From the NCBI GenBank assembly GCA_036426205.1, contig WSYH01000842.1:1-64000 (forward strand): a stretch of 64,000 nucleotides of DNA. The letters run 5' to 3'. Positions 1-13,361 of the stretch are shown piece after piece. This DNA is from Ascaphus truei (taxonomy: Eukaryota; Chordata; Amphibia; Anura; Ascaphidae). Positions within the stretch are counted from its first letter, which is position 1, and each line of letters opens with the position of its first letter. Both the position numbers and the translations under genes were made by a program. Under the pieces are notes generated by a model. It saw nothing but the letters and a program-made list of their open reading frames with translations. It did not search any database and was not told the DNA's origin.

Positions 1-368
1 AAGCCCAAAGCTACATCCAACATGACAAAAATACACAGTGAAATACCTATATATCTCTTGAAAAGGGGTAATTTAGTTAAAAACTTTGGCCCAAAGCATT
101 ATAAGCCTGCTAGTCACATCAAGGCATGACCGTTAGCAGGTCCTAACACTAACTGATTAAAATTCTTATTTAGCTCTCTAATTAGAGGAAGAAGGATCGC
201 ATTGGATCTGTCACAACCAGCCGCAACCTCCAAAACAGCTGACACCAGCTGTCTCGCTAGCAGGCTTATAGCGCTTTGGCCAAAGGGTTTAACTAAGTGA
301 CCCTTTTTCAAGAGATATATAGGTATTTCACTGTGTATTTTTGTCATATTGGTTGTAGCTTTGGGCTT
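1..368. mobile_element. Foldback element with long inverted arms (MITE-like)
   Basis: The left arm (1-118) and right arm (about 253-368) are inverted copies: the plus strand opens AAGCCCAAAGCTACATCCAA and the complement of the right arm opens AAGCCCAAAGCTACAACCAA, and both stay similar for over 100 bp. The left end may lie outside the window. No coding capacity; class not assigned. Confidence 0.75.
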
Positions 369-416
369 TGTATGTATACATTTAGCCATGACCACTAGCA
401 CTCCAATTGACATATA

Positions 417-420
<4 letters not shown>

Positions 421-468
<48 letters not shown>
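421..468. repeat. (AT)n microsatellite
   Basis: An uninterrupted run of about 24 TA dinucleotides. Confidence 0.95.
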
Positions 469-471
<3 letters not shown>

Positions 472-761
472 ATGTGGTAATTTTTGGGGTTCCTTAGAGC
501 TTGCTGGGTATCTGTTTGTTTCTTTTGGCAAAGTGGTTCCACCATCGTGCTTTCAGCATGCCCCCGCATGCGCTGACTGGTCCCGGCCCCAAAGAAGGCA
601 GTCTCTTTGTTCGGTCGCGTTCACTGGGGGCAGGGCCTATGTCTCTTTCTGTATGATCTTCTGTCCCTTGTGTTTGTCTTGTCCGCTTCTCCTCTTATCA
701 CTCTTTAGTACACTTGTCCATCCAACGTGGTAATGTAAATGGAGGCATGCAAATTGACTTC

Positions 762-813
762 CCATATCAACTGGGCCCAACAACTCTGCCCATTGATGGG
801 CCCAGTTGATGGG
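762..813. repeat. Short hairpin
   Basis: TCAACTGGGCCCA and its exact complement TGGGCCCAGTTGA face each other across about 18 bp. Weaker pairing extends outward. No further function is visible. Confidence 0.6.
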
Positions 814-1035
814 GTTGAGCCTGCTACTTTCTTTCTTTTGTGCAATATACCATTGTGTAATTATTTGTGGGTTTCTGCAGAAGTCACCACAAAGGGGACA
901 CCCCAAGAGAGGACATTTGGGTATCAGAATCATCTCTGTGATTGACGGGCAATGAATACAATAATGGAGTTAACCATGGGAAATTGCCAATATATTTTAC
1001 TGTTCCATCTTCCTTGTTCATTTTAAGTCTTCAAG

Positions 1036-1155
1036 CCGGTATCTGCATCCGCAAAGCTGTACATCAACCCTTACGCAGAACTGGAACTGCAGACGCCCAA
1101 AATAGACTGGACCATGGAAATCCAGCACGTTGCGATCGAACTGACCAAACCACAG
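1036..1155 (+). CDS. vps13c: VPS13C exon 1 of window
   Basis: 120 bp, phase 0 to 0, between a TTCAAG acceptor and a GTGGGT donor. Encodes 40 residues beginning [15 protein letters not shown] and ending VAIELTKPQ, which sit just before the [10 protein letters not shown] segment in VPS13C. The acceptor has a weak pyrimidine tract, so the exact start is less certain than the end. Confidence 0.88.
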
Positions 1156-4100
1156 GTGGGTGAAACACGGCCAGAAGTGTGGTGAGCTTTATTAGTGATT
1201 TGCCCCTTATGGAAGTGAATACTTTGTATTGTTTTCCCGAAACACCAAGTACTACAGATCTCGCGTGGTTCGAAGCATAGAAATATATTCTGCATCATTA
1301 TACAGGTCAGCATTTTGGATTTCTGTGGGAGACGTGGAATTTGAAACTTTCACTCTAGTTCTTCTATAGCTTCCTCTTGGCATAACCATGCTTCCTTCAC
1401 AAACCGGAGAAATATTGGGTCTCAAAATAGAGCTACTGATGTTTGTGTTTGTCCATGTGATTCCTGTGTCTCGTTATCTGCCTCTCCGTAGCTCCCCACC
1501 ACGTTCTCTCTCTGCGCTGCGCTCCCGGTTACATTGTCCATGTGATTCCTGTGTGTCGTTATCTGCCTCTCCGTAGCTCCCCACCACGTTCTCTCTCTGC
1601 GCTGCGCTCCCGGTTACATTGTCCATGTGATTCCTGTGTCTCATTATCTGCCTCTCCGTAGCTCCCCACCACGTCCTCTCTCTGCGCTGCGCTCCCGGTG
1701 ACATTGTCCATGTGATTCCTGTATCTTGTTATCTGCCTCTCCGTAGCCCCCCATCACGTTCTCTCTCTGCGCTGCGCTCCCGGTTACATTGTCCATGTGA
1801 TCCCTGTGTGTCGTTATCTGCCTCTCCGTAGCTCCCCACCACGTTCTCTCTCTGCGCTCCCGGTGACATTTCTTGCTTTTGTTGTTTTTTAGTTATAGGA
1901 TTGAAGCAGGAGGTCTCCGGAGCTGACCACCGTTAATGTGAGCTCCGGTGACCCCGTGCTTCCCGAGATACTTACCTCAGTAGGGGGTGCCAGTTTCGCC
2001 TTCATGTTGCAGATTCGTGGCTTGTTGGGGCTAACATAATGGCGGCTTTAAATGTCCTGTGGGCCAATAGGAAGCCATGATGTCGTCCCTTTGTGACTTC
2101 CTATTGGCCTGCGTGACCGGGACATTTAAACTTGGCGACCCCGGCACCCCCCATGGAGGTAATTCTCTATGGAAGCAGGGGGTCTGGCACCTGAAATGAA
2201 TGCAGCTCTTTGTGATGGACTGTGCCTCCCCCTGCACCTCCTCCTGCAGCCTCCTCCTGCAGCCTCCTCCTGCAGCCTCCTCCTGCAGCCTCCTCCTGCA
2301 GCCTCCTCCTGCAGCCTCCCCCTGCAGCCTCCCCCTGCAGCCTCCTCCTGCAGCCTCCTCCTGCAGCCTCCTCCTGCAGCCTCCTCCTGCAGCCTCCTCC
2401 TGCAGCCTCCTCCTCCTGCAGCCTCCTCCTCCTGCAGCCTCCTCCTCCTGCAGCCGCCTCCTCCTGCAGCCGCCTCCTCCTGCAGCCTCCTCCTTTCCTA
2501 ACACGCTGACCCCAGTATTTCTTTTCCGCTTTTAGTACCTGAGCATGATCGACTTGCTGGAGTCGGTGGATTACATGGTTAGGAACGCCCCGTACCGGAA
2601 GTACAGACCGGAGGTCTCGCTGCAGGAAGATACCCGTCTGTGGTATGTACGGCAAGGCTGGGGCACAGAGGGCATCCACATGTCCCCAACACGGTTTCCC
2701 CACGCCTGTCCCAGTCGTCATACGCTCCGTAGCCGGCCCCTCTGACAGCTAATAGGTTAATGCAGATATTCCCATTTTAGGATATGTTTTTGTTATGTTT
2801 TCCCTCGTTAACGGATTCTCCCGTCAGAGACCTTGCTCTTCTGCGTGGTCTTTGCACAGGCCAGTTTCTACCTAACCATAATGTATAATAATAACATTGT
2901 CTGGTAGAAACGCTGAAGCACCTGATGCTTTGTGCATCGTACAATATTAAAGATGCGAATCCCCATCTGCAAAGCCTTGCAAACCTGTATTATCCAGTAC
3001 TACAGACGCAGGGAGTTATAGAGGGAGTTCCAAGGTCAGACGTTGCAAAGGTTCGGTTCCATTCTGGACTTCACCACTTCAGAGACCAGCCGTTCATTCC
3101 CCTCGCGGCTTTGCTGCTATGCGAACCCTTTCTTTTTGGATGCAGGTGGAACTATGCCACCACGTGCATCCTTGAAGTCCACGTGAGACGGCGAACACGC
3201 ATGTGGTCTTGGAGCACCATAAGGCAGCATCGGCTGAATCTGAAGACCTACAAGAGCGTTTACAAGGGCAAACTGACACAGAGCAAGGTCCCCGAGGAGA
3301 CCCAGAAGAACATGCAGGTACTTTGTCGTCGTCTTCCTGTTTCTGGCCTGAAAGCGTTTGTCCGACATTGGCCGGGTTTCACTAAGCTCGGATTCTGGGC
3401 GTGGCGGAACTGTCCCAATTGACTTGAATGGTCCAATGCCAAACTAGGCCTCGGAGCTTAGTGACTCTCCTCCATACAACGTCAGCACATCCGTTGCAAG
3501 AGTGTCCAGCGACGTATGTCTCTAAAGCAGGGGTGCTCGACTCAGTCCTGAAGACCCCCCCCCCACAACAGGTCAGGTTTTAAGGACATCCAGCTTCAGC
3601 ACAGGTAGCTCAATCTTCGACTGAGCCACCTGTGCTGAAGCAGTGACCGATTGAGCCTCCTATGCTGAAGCTAGGCTATCTTTATAACGCGACAGGGGTC
3701 TTGAGGACTACAGTTGAGCCCCCCTGGTTTAAAGCCCGGCTCTTCAACGAGTTTTCCCAAAGTGGCCAGATCTGAAATAATGTAGGAGCAGGAGGGCCTG
3801 CAGCTTGTCCTTTGATAGAAGAAAACATCATATTTCAATATTTGTACTTAAATGAACTTAAATTATAAGGGAGTTTCCGTGTGAAAAACTGCACATCGAT
3901 GCTTAAGCTCCTGATCTGGAATTACACGGGCAGATGATCCAGGGGCCATTATAAGCAGCGCTCGACAAATGCGTTCGCCACGGCCGACTGCATTTTGACC
4001 GCTGTCGACTGCTTGCCTGTGGGGGCGTTCCCCGGTGTCTCCCGGTCTTCTCCGTCGTCTGAAAATTCATGTTTTCCCCCTGCAGCTCTAGTTGAAATGG

Positions 4101-6269
4101 CCGCGTGGAGTCAAATGATGCCGCGTTGTCATGGCAACACGGCGTCATTTGGCGCCCCGCGGCCATTTTAAACGTAGCTGCAGGGGGAAAAGATGAATTT
4201 GCAAGGAGAAAACAGAGGAAGTCGCACCTCGCGGTCGGACCCGGTAGCCGGACCCCGCCGCAGGTAAATGTGAGGGGGGAGGGAGTGTTTTGGGGGGAGG
4301 GGCGAGTGCGTTTTTGCCTAGTTTGTCGAGCCCTCATTATACGGCGAAAAAGTATATACTTGCATGTTGTATGACAGGAATAGGTTTAGATTTCTTATTG
4401 TGCGTGGCATCTTCGTGGCGGGATCCCCTCTATTATAAGGCCTTGGTGACACTGCCAGTTGAACAGCAGTCGCTCTCAAGGATTGAGCCTGCTATTCTCA
4501 GAACCTTCTATAACTAGTTTCTTCTTAGGCCTCGGGCATGGTGCCTCGGGCCGCGCTGAGCCGCGCTCCTGCTCTGCCTCGCCTGCTCAAGCTGGTGCTT
4601 TTTTGCGTCCTGGCAGGCGAGGCCGTGAGCACGCTTTGGGGGCGGAGGCGGGACGGGAGGCAGGGCTAGTCCCTCGCTCCCATTGGATGTTTGCGGTCAC
4701 GTGACCGCTCCTCGGCTCCCCCTCAGCGCGGAAATGTAAACCTGCCTGCCTCCTGAAATTTTCTGAGCCTCCGCACGCATGCGGAAGCGGCTCCTAAAGC
4801 CGCGCTGATTACAGATGCAGGGGGTAAGTGCATCTGCTCAGCGCGGCTCAGCGGGGTCTGCTTTACCATGGCCCTGGCCTTATCTGACCATAAGACTTTT
4901 CTACTGGTCCCTGCTTATCAGTGGAAAAGCCCCCCTAATTGTGTGATACTAGAAAACACTGAAATCTTCTGCCTTGGCAGAGGGACCGCTTCTGTTTCTG
5001 CCCCCCCCCCCCCCTCTCTCTCGGGTAGCTACTCGAATAAAAAATAGTCTCTGGCAGACTGTTCTCCTAAAACTAGGGAGAAGCCTCACTTCTTCCACAG
5101 AGGCGTAGCTCTAGTGTTTAAATTGAGGCTCAAACCCCAAACGCTGCACATACATGTACAGTAACCGTAAAAGTGTCCTTTCCTTTTCAGAGCCTGGAGA
5201 GAATTCTTGATGTTTTTAGCATTGTCTTAGCCAGGCAGCAAGCTCAAGCAGAGGTAAGTTTCATTTATATCGCTGTGCGGCACATCTCATTCTATTAAAC
5301 AGGAGCCTTCATCATCAAAACCTGCACAGAGAAGTCTGTGGAGCCGTGAATTAATGGCTTACTCTATATTGGCTGTTCATGGCCTAAATTCCCCATTAAG
5401 GAGCACATTAACTAAACCCCTTATTCTGGATCCTTTTTCCCCCTAACCCCTCGGGCGAGTCCTGACAGATGATACGGCGGTCCGTGTCTTCTCGGTATAG
5501 TGAAGACGCTTCGTCGTAGGGATATCAGATAGACGGCAGGGTCATTGGCGGTTTGATACCAATCTGACCTCCTTTGCACTTTCTCGGACTTAGGAAAACC
5601 GTAGCAGACTGGGGAAAACTCCGGAAATGTGTTGTATACATTCTGTTATCTGTGTTTCAGCCCCATTGTACGGCCCTGATTTTAATCGGGCCCCATTGTC
5701 ATCAACAATGCAAAGATGGGCTGAAATCGGTATAGGGCCATGTCTACCAACTTGTGCTAAGCCGCTAGGCCCGTTCCACGGAATTGCGCCAGCTAGAGGA
5801 TGTGACCTGTCTTGCGTTTGCAGGTGATCCGGTCAGGCCAGAAGTTGCTGGCTAAGAAATCCCCCCAGGCGGGAGAGAAGAGGGGCGGAGGGTGGTTCGG
5901 CGGGTTCTGGGGGAAGAAGGAAGCCGCAAAGAAAGAAGACTCGGATGAGCTCTCCGTGCCTGAAAGTACGCCCTGGCACAGATTAACACCAAATTGGGGT
6001 TTATTCCGGGATATTCTGCGGCGTCGCTAATATGCTGCGTTATCAGCAGGGGGTGTGCTAACAACCATCTACACCTGTAGGTGTGACCCCGATTTATACC
6101 CTCTCCCACGCCGCAGGCAATAGTAGGAACTTGGTATTTTTAATGATTGCTTCTGCCCGGCTATTTCCGGCAACAGTGACCATCCTTAAACGCCATTGCT
6201 GCCACCGCGGCTAGTAACACACACACACACACACACACAGACACAGACACAGACACAGACACAGACACA

Positions 6270-6308
<39 letters not shown>

Positions 6309-7437
6309 AGACACAGACACAGACACAGACACAGACACAGACACAGACACACACACACAGAGACACACACACACAGAGACACACACACACAGAGACACAC
6401 ACACACACAGAAGACACACACCGAGACACACACACACAGAGACACACACACACAGAGACACACACACACACAGAGACACACACACACAGAGACACACACA
6501 CACAGAGACACACACACACAGAGACACACACACACAGAGACACACACACACACATGCTGTGCATTATATCTAAAATAATGAAACAGACAGTTTTTACCAT
6601 TCTTGCACCGAAAACAACGTAATTGCACGTGCGATTATAAATATAGAATTTATACGTCGATCGGTATGTCAGCGTGGCACGGGTCAGTGTCTCACCCAGG
6701 GGCGGCCAACTACTGCCCTCAAGGGCCACCAATTGCTCAGGTTTTAAGGATATCCCTGCTTCAGCACGTGGCTCAATCAGTGGCTCAGTTGTTGACTGAG
6801 CCACCTGTGCTGAAGCAGGGACAGCCATAATACCTGTCCTGTTGGGGGCTGTTGAAGACTGGGCTGGTCACCCGTGGTCTGCGCGGGTACGTGAATGTGC
6901 GCAGCTGGTGGATATGACAGGCCCCGTGGCAGGGGATTGCGGCTATGCATTGTATGGGGAAGTGATTATCTGTATATGGCGGTGTCTCGGTGTCTTGCAG
7001 AAATCGATGACCTTATGACCCCGGAGGAAAGGACAAAGCTCTTCACAGCCATTGGGTACAGCGAAAGCTCTCACTATCTGACGCTGCCCAAGAATGTAAG
7101 TGTATACGCCGAATTTCGTGCTGCGACGGTTACCCGTACGTTTCGAGCGCTGTTCAATGAACACTTATATGGTGTTTGCTCTGTGCTAGAGAACAGTAGT
7201 GAGAGCTTCTAATATTGTTTGTGACAGGCGCGCACACGCACACTTACACGTGCACACGTGCACACGTACACACACACACACAAGTCCCTGTCAGCTCAGA
7301 TCCCAAACCCACCACATACAGTATGTGTAAAAATGAGTGTGACTGGGATTGTGACCTACCAAAGATAAAAAACCTCAGTGCTACATCCAGTGTGTGTGTG
7401 TGGTGGGTTGTTGTGTGTTGTTTAGTTGTGTCGTGGT

Positions 7438-7479
<42 letters not shown>

Positions 7480-10400
7480 CGCGCATAGTCTGAGAACTTT
7501 CCTGGGTGCACAGTCATAATTATGAGATATTATATAGTGTGTGTGTATATATATATATATATATACATGTAATGTATGTATATATAGTTTTGACGCAAAA
7601 AGATGGCACTGTGTGCTCATTTGCATGTCACTTCCCAGAATCCCTTGCTGCAGAGGAAGCGCTGGGTGAGGATGGTGAAAGGCATGGGTTGCAGACCTGT
7701 CTAAGACATGCAAATGAACATACAGTAATATTTCCATTTGTTATATGCTTTACTGTGGAGGGTTTTGTCACTTTTTTTACCCCCCATAACGTTACCAAGT
7801 GTGGTGAAACCGATCCCTGCTTCATTTTTGCATAGCCAGTATAACCAACCCCACACTGAGGAGACTCATTAAGGTCAAAACGGCTGTCTGTGGGTGGGTT
7901 TGCTGGCTATGCATCTTAACCCAGGCTGTGCTCAAAGCTGTGAAATGCAACAAGCATAAGCTTATAGAGGACCATGTTATATAGTTTTGAAGCAAGAGGT
8001 GGCACTGTGTGCTCATTTGCATGCCATTTCCCAGAATCCCTTTCTGCAATGGAAGTGCTGTATGCTGGGTGAGGATGGTGAAAGGCGGGGTTGCAGACCT
8101 GTCTAAGACATGCAGATGAGCACACAGTAATATTTACATTTGCTGTATGCTTTACTGTGGAGGGTTTTTGTCACACTTTTTTTTACCCACCATAACTTAA
8201 TTGTGTGTGTATATGTATAATATATATATATATATATATATCTATATCTATATATATATATGTTCCCATCGCTGAGCCGTCTGCTTCTTCCCTAGTACGT
8301 AGCTCATGTTTTGGCCTTCACGCTGCTCAGCACCTCCGTCACCATCCGAGAAGATGTCCACACCCTGGAAACCTTGAGCGTGCAGATCATTGACCTGAGC
8401 ACGAAAGTCTCCCAGAGACCTGGAGCGCAGGCACTCAAGTTAGTGCCACCTTTCAGCCTCTTTCTCTGGCCGGGTTTTTAAAATGGACGTTGCTGACGAG
8501 TTTTCTGTCCGTGTAGTACAGACTATTTTTTCGCTACCCATTTTTAGCCATTTGTTTGGAATTCGTATTTTTACGTCAAATGTTAACGCAGAATACATCT
8601 TTAAGAGCTATAAATAAAAGAACTAAAATGTACCCCGTGGCATAGGAACCAGAATTATAATATTACTCTGCAGAAACAGGAGTGGCCACCAACAGGCCAG
8701 GTATTACGGATATCCCTGCTTCAACACAGGTGGCTCAATCGTTGGCCAACTCCAGTCCTCAAGGCCCACCAATTGGAAAGCGTTTCAGGATATCCCTATC
8801 TTTGACTGAGCCACTGATTGAGCTACCTGTGCTGAAGCAGGGATATCCTGAAACCTGACCTGTTGGTGGCGCTTGATGACTGCAGTTGGCCGCCCTGGCG
8901 TCAGAGATGGTCAGTTAAGGAGGCTCAAACATCTGGATGCTGCTGATGTTGCTGGCTGCCCGCTTGCCGAACAAGGCTCCCTTGGGGTGGTTTTACATTG
9001 AGCATTTGCGTGTTTCCATTCTAGGATAGAAGCCAAGCTGAAGCACTGGTACGTCAAGGGCCTGAAGCAGCAAAATATCGTGCCGTCTCTCGTAGCCTCC
9101 ATTGCAAACAGCGAGTCGTCCCTCCTCGAAATCCAGTTTGAGACCAATCCAGAGAACAGCACCGCTGACCAGGTCCTGATATTGCAGTCCCAGCCGGTGG
9201 AGATAATCTATGATGCAGTAAGTGTGTGTACACGTCCTCCTCCCACAACGCCGAGTATCCATCATCTCTGTTGATCGAGTGTTAACTGGGCTATCCCTTG
9301 TGGGAACAAACGGGACTAATCGTGGAGTGAACAAGAATTGCTGGGCGTTCCTGATAAAAAAATGTATAGGCCCACCGCTGACCCCGCCCCATAGCAACCG
9401 CTGGCCCCGCCCCATAGCAACCGCTGGCCCCGCCCCAAAGCAATATCCTACATGTATTTTATTTTTTTAAAGCTGCAGTTCAGTCTTTTTTTTTAATTAA
9501 TTTTTTTACTTCAATAGTTTTATGTGGGCAATCTCTAATTACCTAAAGAACTGTATAGCTGCAGGTCAATTCGTTCTCCATGTATTGATCGGCAACATTT
9601 GGTGACATAATTAGTGAAGGGATATGTTTTTCTTCTGCTTCAGTCTCTCAGTGGAAGCTCATGAATATTCATGAGCACTCCTGCACTGACATGTGCTAGA
9701 GGGAGGGCAGGGCTGACAAAGGGGTGTGCCAGGGCTTGTGACAGGACATGAAGGGGCAGTGCCTTAGCAAATGCTTTTTAAAATAGAATACAAGAAAATT
9801 GGTCTTTCAAAGTTGTTTTTTTAAAAACAGAAAATGCTAAAAGTATTTTTTCTTACTACAGAACTGATTTATTAAAAAAAAAACACATGCAGGATATTGA
9901 CTGAACTGCAGCTTTAATAAATCTGTTCTTTACTATGAGAAAATACTTGTAGCATTTAAAAAAATAAAAAATAAAACTCTGAATGAAATTTTTTAACTAA
10001 TATAATAAGCATTTTTTGTTCCTATAGCAACCATTTATTTATTTATAAAATGTTTTACCAGGAAGTAATACATTGAGAGTTGCCTTTCATTTTGAAGTAC
10101 GTCCTGGGCATAGAGTTATGACATACATGGTTACAAACACATTGTTACAATGAGTGAAATGGGTTATACAGTACATTACAGGTATATACAAGACATTGTA
10201 TGCACAGTTAAAGATAATATATATTATAGGCATATATAACAGTTACAGACCATTTACAAAGTCACATCCCCTTCCTCTTCTGAAACAGGCTCTGGCACAC
10301 CCCTTTTTGAGCCCTGCCCTCTCTAGCAGTGCACCAATTGTAATAGTGACTGCCTGGTCACATGGTCTTCCCCACAGCACTTTGCATCTTTGGTCCTCTT

Positions 10401-13326
10401 CTGCTGCACTGACAGCCATTTAGTGAACCCCCAAGCCAAATCTTCGCTGATCGATCACAGGAGAACGGATCAATCGACAACTTAGCTAATTATTTATCAT
10501 ATTTATGTGTGGATTGTTTTGATGCACATATTAAAGGGGAAATAAAAAGCACCGCTTGGACGGCTGCTTTAACCTGTTGTTTGTAGTTGAACTTGGTTCG
10601 CTGGTGTGTTAGAGATGGCGTCACCTGTCTTCTGTTTCTCAACCCTCACAGATCACCATCAACGCGTTAGTGGCATTCTTCCAGACACACAAAGGAATGG
10701 ATTTAGAGCAGTTAACATCCGCCACGCTGATGAAGTTGGAGGAGATCAAAGAGAGGACTGCTACAGGTAGGCAGGAAGTCCATGGTCCCACCTCGATGGC
10801 CAAACCCGAGATGTTTTTTCTGAGTAAATGCAACTTGAGAGTTGCATTGGGGTACGGATGAGGGACTCCAGTCCTCAAGAGCCACAAACAGGTCAGGTTT
10901 TCAGGATATCGCTGCTGCAGCACAGGTGGCTCAATCAATGGCTCAGCTGTTGGCCAAGTCCAGTCCTCAAGTGCCACCAACAGGTCAGGTTTTAATGATA
11001 TCCCAGCTTCAGCACAAGAGGCTGAATCAGTCTGTTTGAGCCACCTGTGCTGAAGCAGGTATATTCTGAAAGCCTGACCTGTTGGTGGCCCTTGAGGGCT
11101 GGAGTTGCCTGCCCCTAATCTGTGCGGAGCCAATAAACACATCATAAATGATGACACAAGCCTTACATATGAGAGAGGGTTGGGGTTCCTTACAATGCAT
11201 CTGATCTCAGACGCGCTATTAGAGAGGGTTGGGGTTCCTTACAATGCATCTGATCTCAGACGTGCTATTAGAGAGCGTTGTGGGGTTCCTTACAAAGCAT
11301 CGGGTCACATAGTTACTATTGGAGATGGTTGGGTGTTCCTCAGAATTTCATTTAGGGTTCCTTAACCCAAAAAAGGTTGGAAACCACTGGGATATATAGT
11401 AATATTGTATATAATCTGTCAATGTTGTACAGGCATACCCCGCATTAACATACGCAATGGGACCGGAGCATGTATGTAAAGTGAAAATGTACTTAAAGTG
11501 AAGCACTACTTTTTCCCACTTATCGATGCATGTACTGTACTGCAATCGTTATATACGTGCATAACTGATGTAAATAACGCATTTGTAACAGTCTCTATAG
11601 TCTCCCTGCTTGCGCACAGCTTCGGTGCAGGTAGGGAGACGGTATTGCTGTTCAGGACGTGATGACAGGCGCATGCGTGAGCTGCCGTTTGCCTATTGGG
11701 CGATATGTACTTACTCGCGAGTGTACTTAAAGTGAGTGTACTTAAAGCGGGGTATGCCTGTATTACACAAGGGAAATCGCTTCTTTAATAGCGTTCAGAG
11801 ACGTTTCTGGCAATTTATTTATTGCCGTTTTGCGTTACTGTATATTGCTTCTTTCGTAAAAATGACTAACAGATTTCACTGGCGGAGATGTGTTTCTCTG
11901 TTCCTCTTCAGAGGGCCATGAAAGGGCTTATTCTGCGTGATCTCGATGAGGTGACATTTTTGTACAAATTCTGTTCTGGGACCCCACCCAAAACAAGAAT
12001 TGTTCTCTTAATTTTTTTTATTTTTTTAAGGCCTTTCACACATAATTGAAACCCGGAAAGTTCTTGACTTGAGGATCCACTTCCAGCCCTCGTACCTGCT
12101 GCTGCCCAAGACTGGTTTCTATCACGAGAAGACGGACCTTATTGTGTTGGATTTTGGTAGCTTTCAGGTACCCTCGTTTCTGTTCTTGGTAATGTTAATG
12201 GTTTCGCAGGGAGCGGGTTCCTCCCGGAGGGTAAATCTCAGAGATGACCTTGGTGTGGAGCCTCTTATCGGGGGGAAGACTAACATGGCATTGAATCCCT
12301 GTCATTGCCAGGGTGACGTATATGGATTGCTGGCCCCTGCAGCACCAAAGGGTTAAACTCCTTAATCTGTGACTCAATTTAGAACGTGAGATCTTCCAAT
12401 TTGGAGTCGGAGTAGTATGTCCATCAAGCCAAGGTTCCCGTGTGAAACGGGGGTGACTGGAAGCTTGAGTGGGGCAGTAGCACACAGCATTAAAATGCCT
12501 CTAGGGCAGGCGGTGGCCAACTCCAGGCCTCAAGGGCCATGAACAAGTCAGGTTTTCAGGATATCCCTGCTTTCTGTTGCTCCGTTCAGAAGATATCAGC
12601 ATTTGAAATATTAAGTGCCTGGGAGCTTAAAATGGAGATCTCCGCGCAGTCTAAAGGTTACCATGGTAACGTCAGATACTAGATAGAATCAGAACAAGAA
12701 AACCTTCTTTAAAATAAAAAGGCGTCATAAATAGCGGGACAAACTCCTATGCACATGTAGCCAGACTCGTTGTCCGCTGAGCCGTGGCAAGGAAAGTGAA
12801 GTGCGTCGCAGAACGTTATAACCGCGGCGACCTGTGTGGGGGGCGGGTCCCGACTCCCGGGTTGGACTTCCCGCTGTGTTCATTCCTGTTGCTGGCAGTC
12901 GCATTCCCACCACAGCGGGGACAGTCTGGCTGCATCTGTCGGCTGCCGGAGGGGATTGCGGCTTGCGCTGTGGCGATCGGTAGCACCTCGGAGGTGCCAT
13001 TTCCCCTGTTCCCTGTTGTTGTTGCTAAGTCCAATCGGAGCAATAGCCGCGCTCTGAACAACCTTTCTCCGATTCCCAGCTCAACAGCATAGATCAGGGC
13101 GCTCACACGTCCGCCAGCGTCTCGTCCCTCGAGGAGCTCATGGATAAGGCCTACGACAAGTTTGACGTCAAAATCAAAAACGTGCAGTTGCTTTTTGGAA
13201 GACCAGGTATTTATTATAATGCTCCTGCAATGTTAATCCTAACCTTGGGGAACTTGAGAGATGAAGTTCTCTCCATCTACGTGTAGACAGAGAGAGACCG
13301 AGTATGGGCAGCTTAAATCAGCAATT

Positions 13327-13361
<35 letters not shown>

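Noticed and set aside
6161..6828. Cys/Val- and Thr/His-repeat open frames
   Set aside because: They follow the CA microsatellite on both strands.
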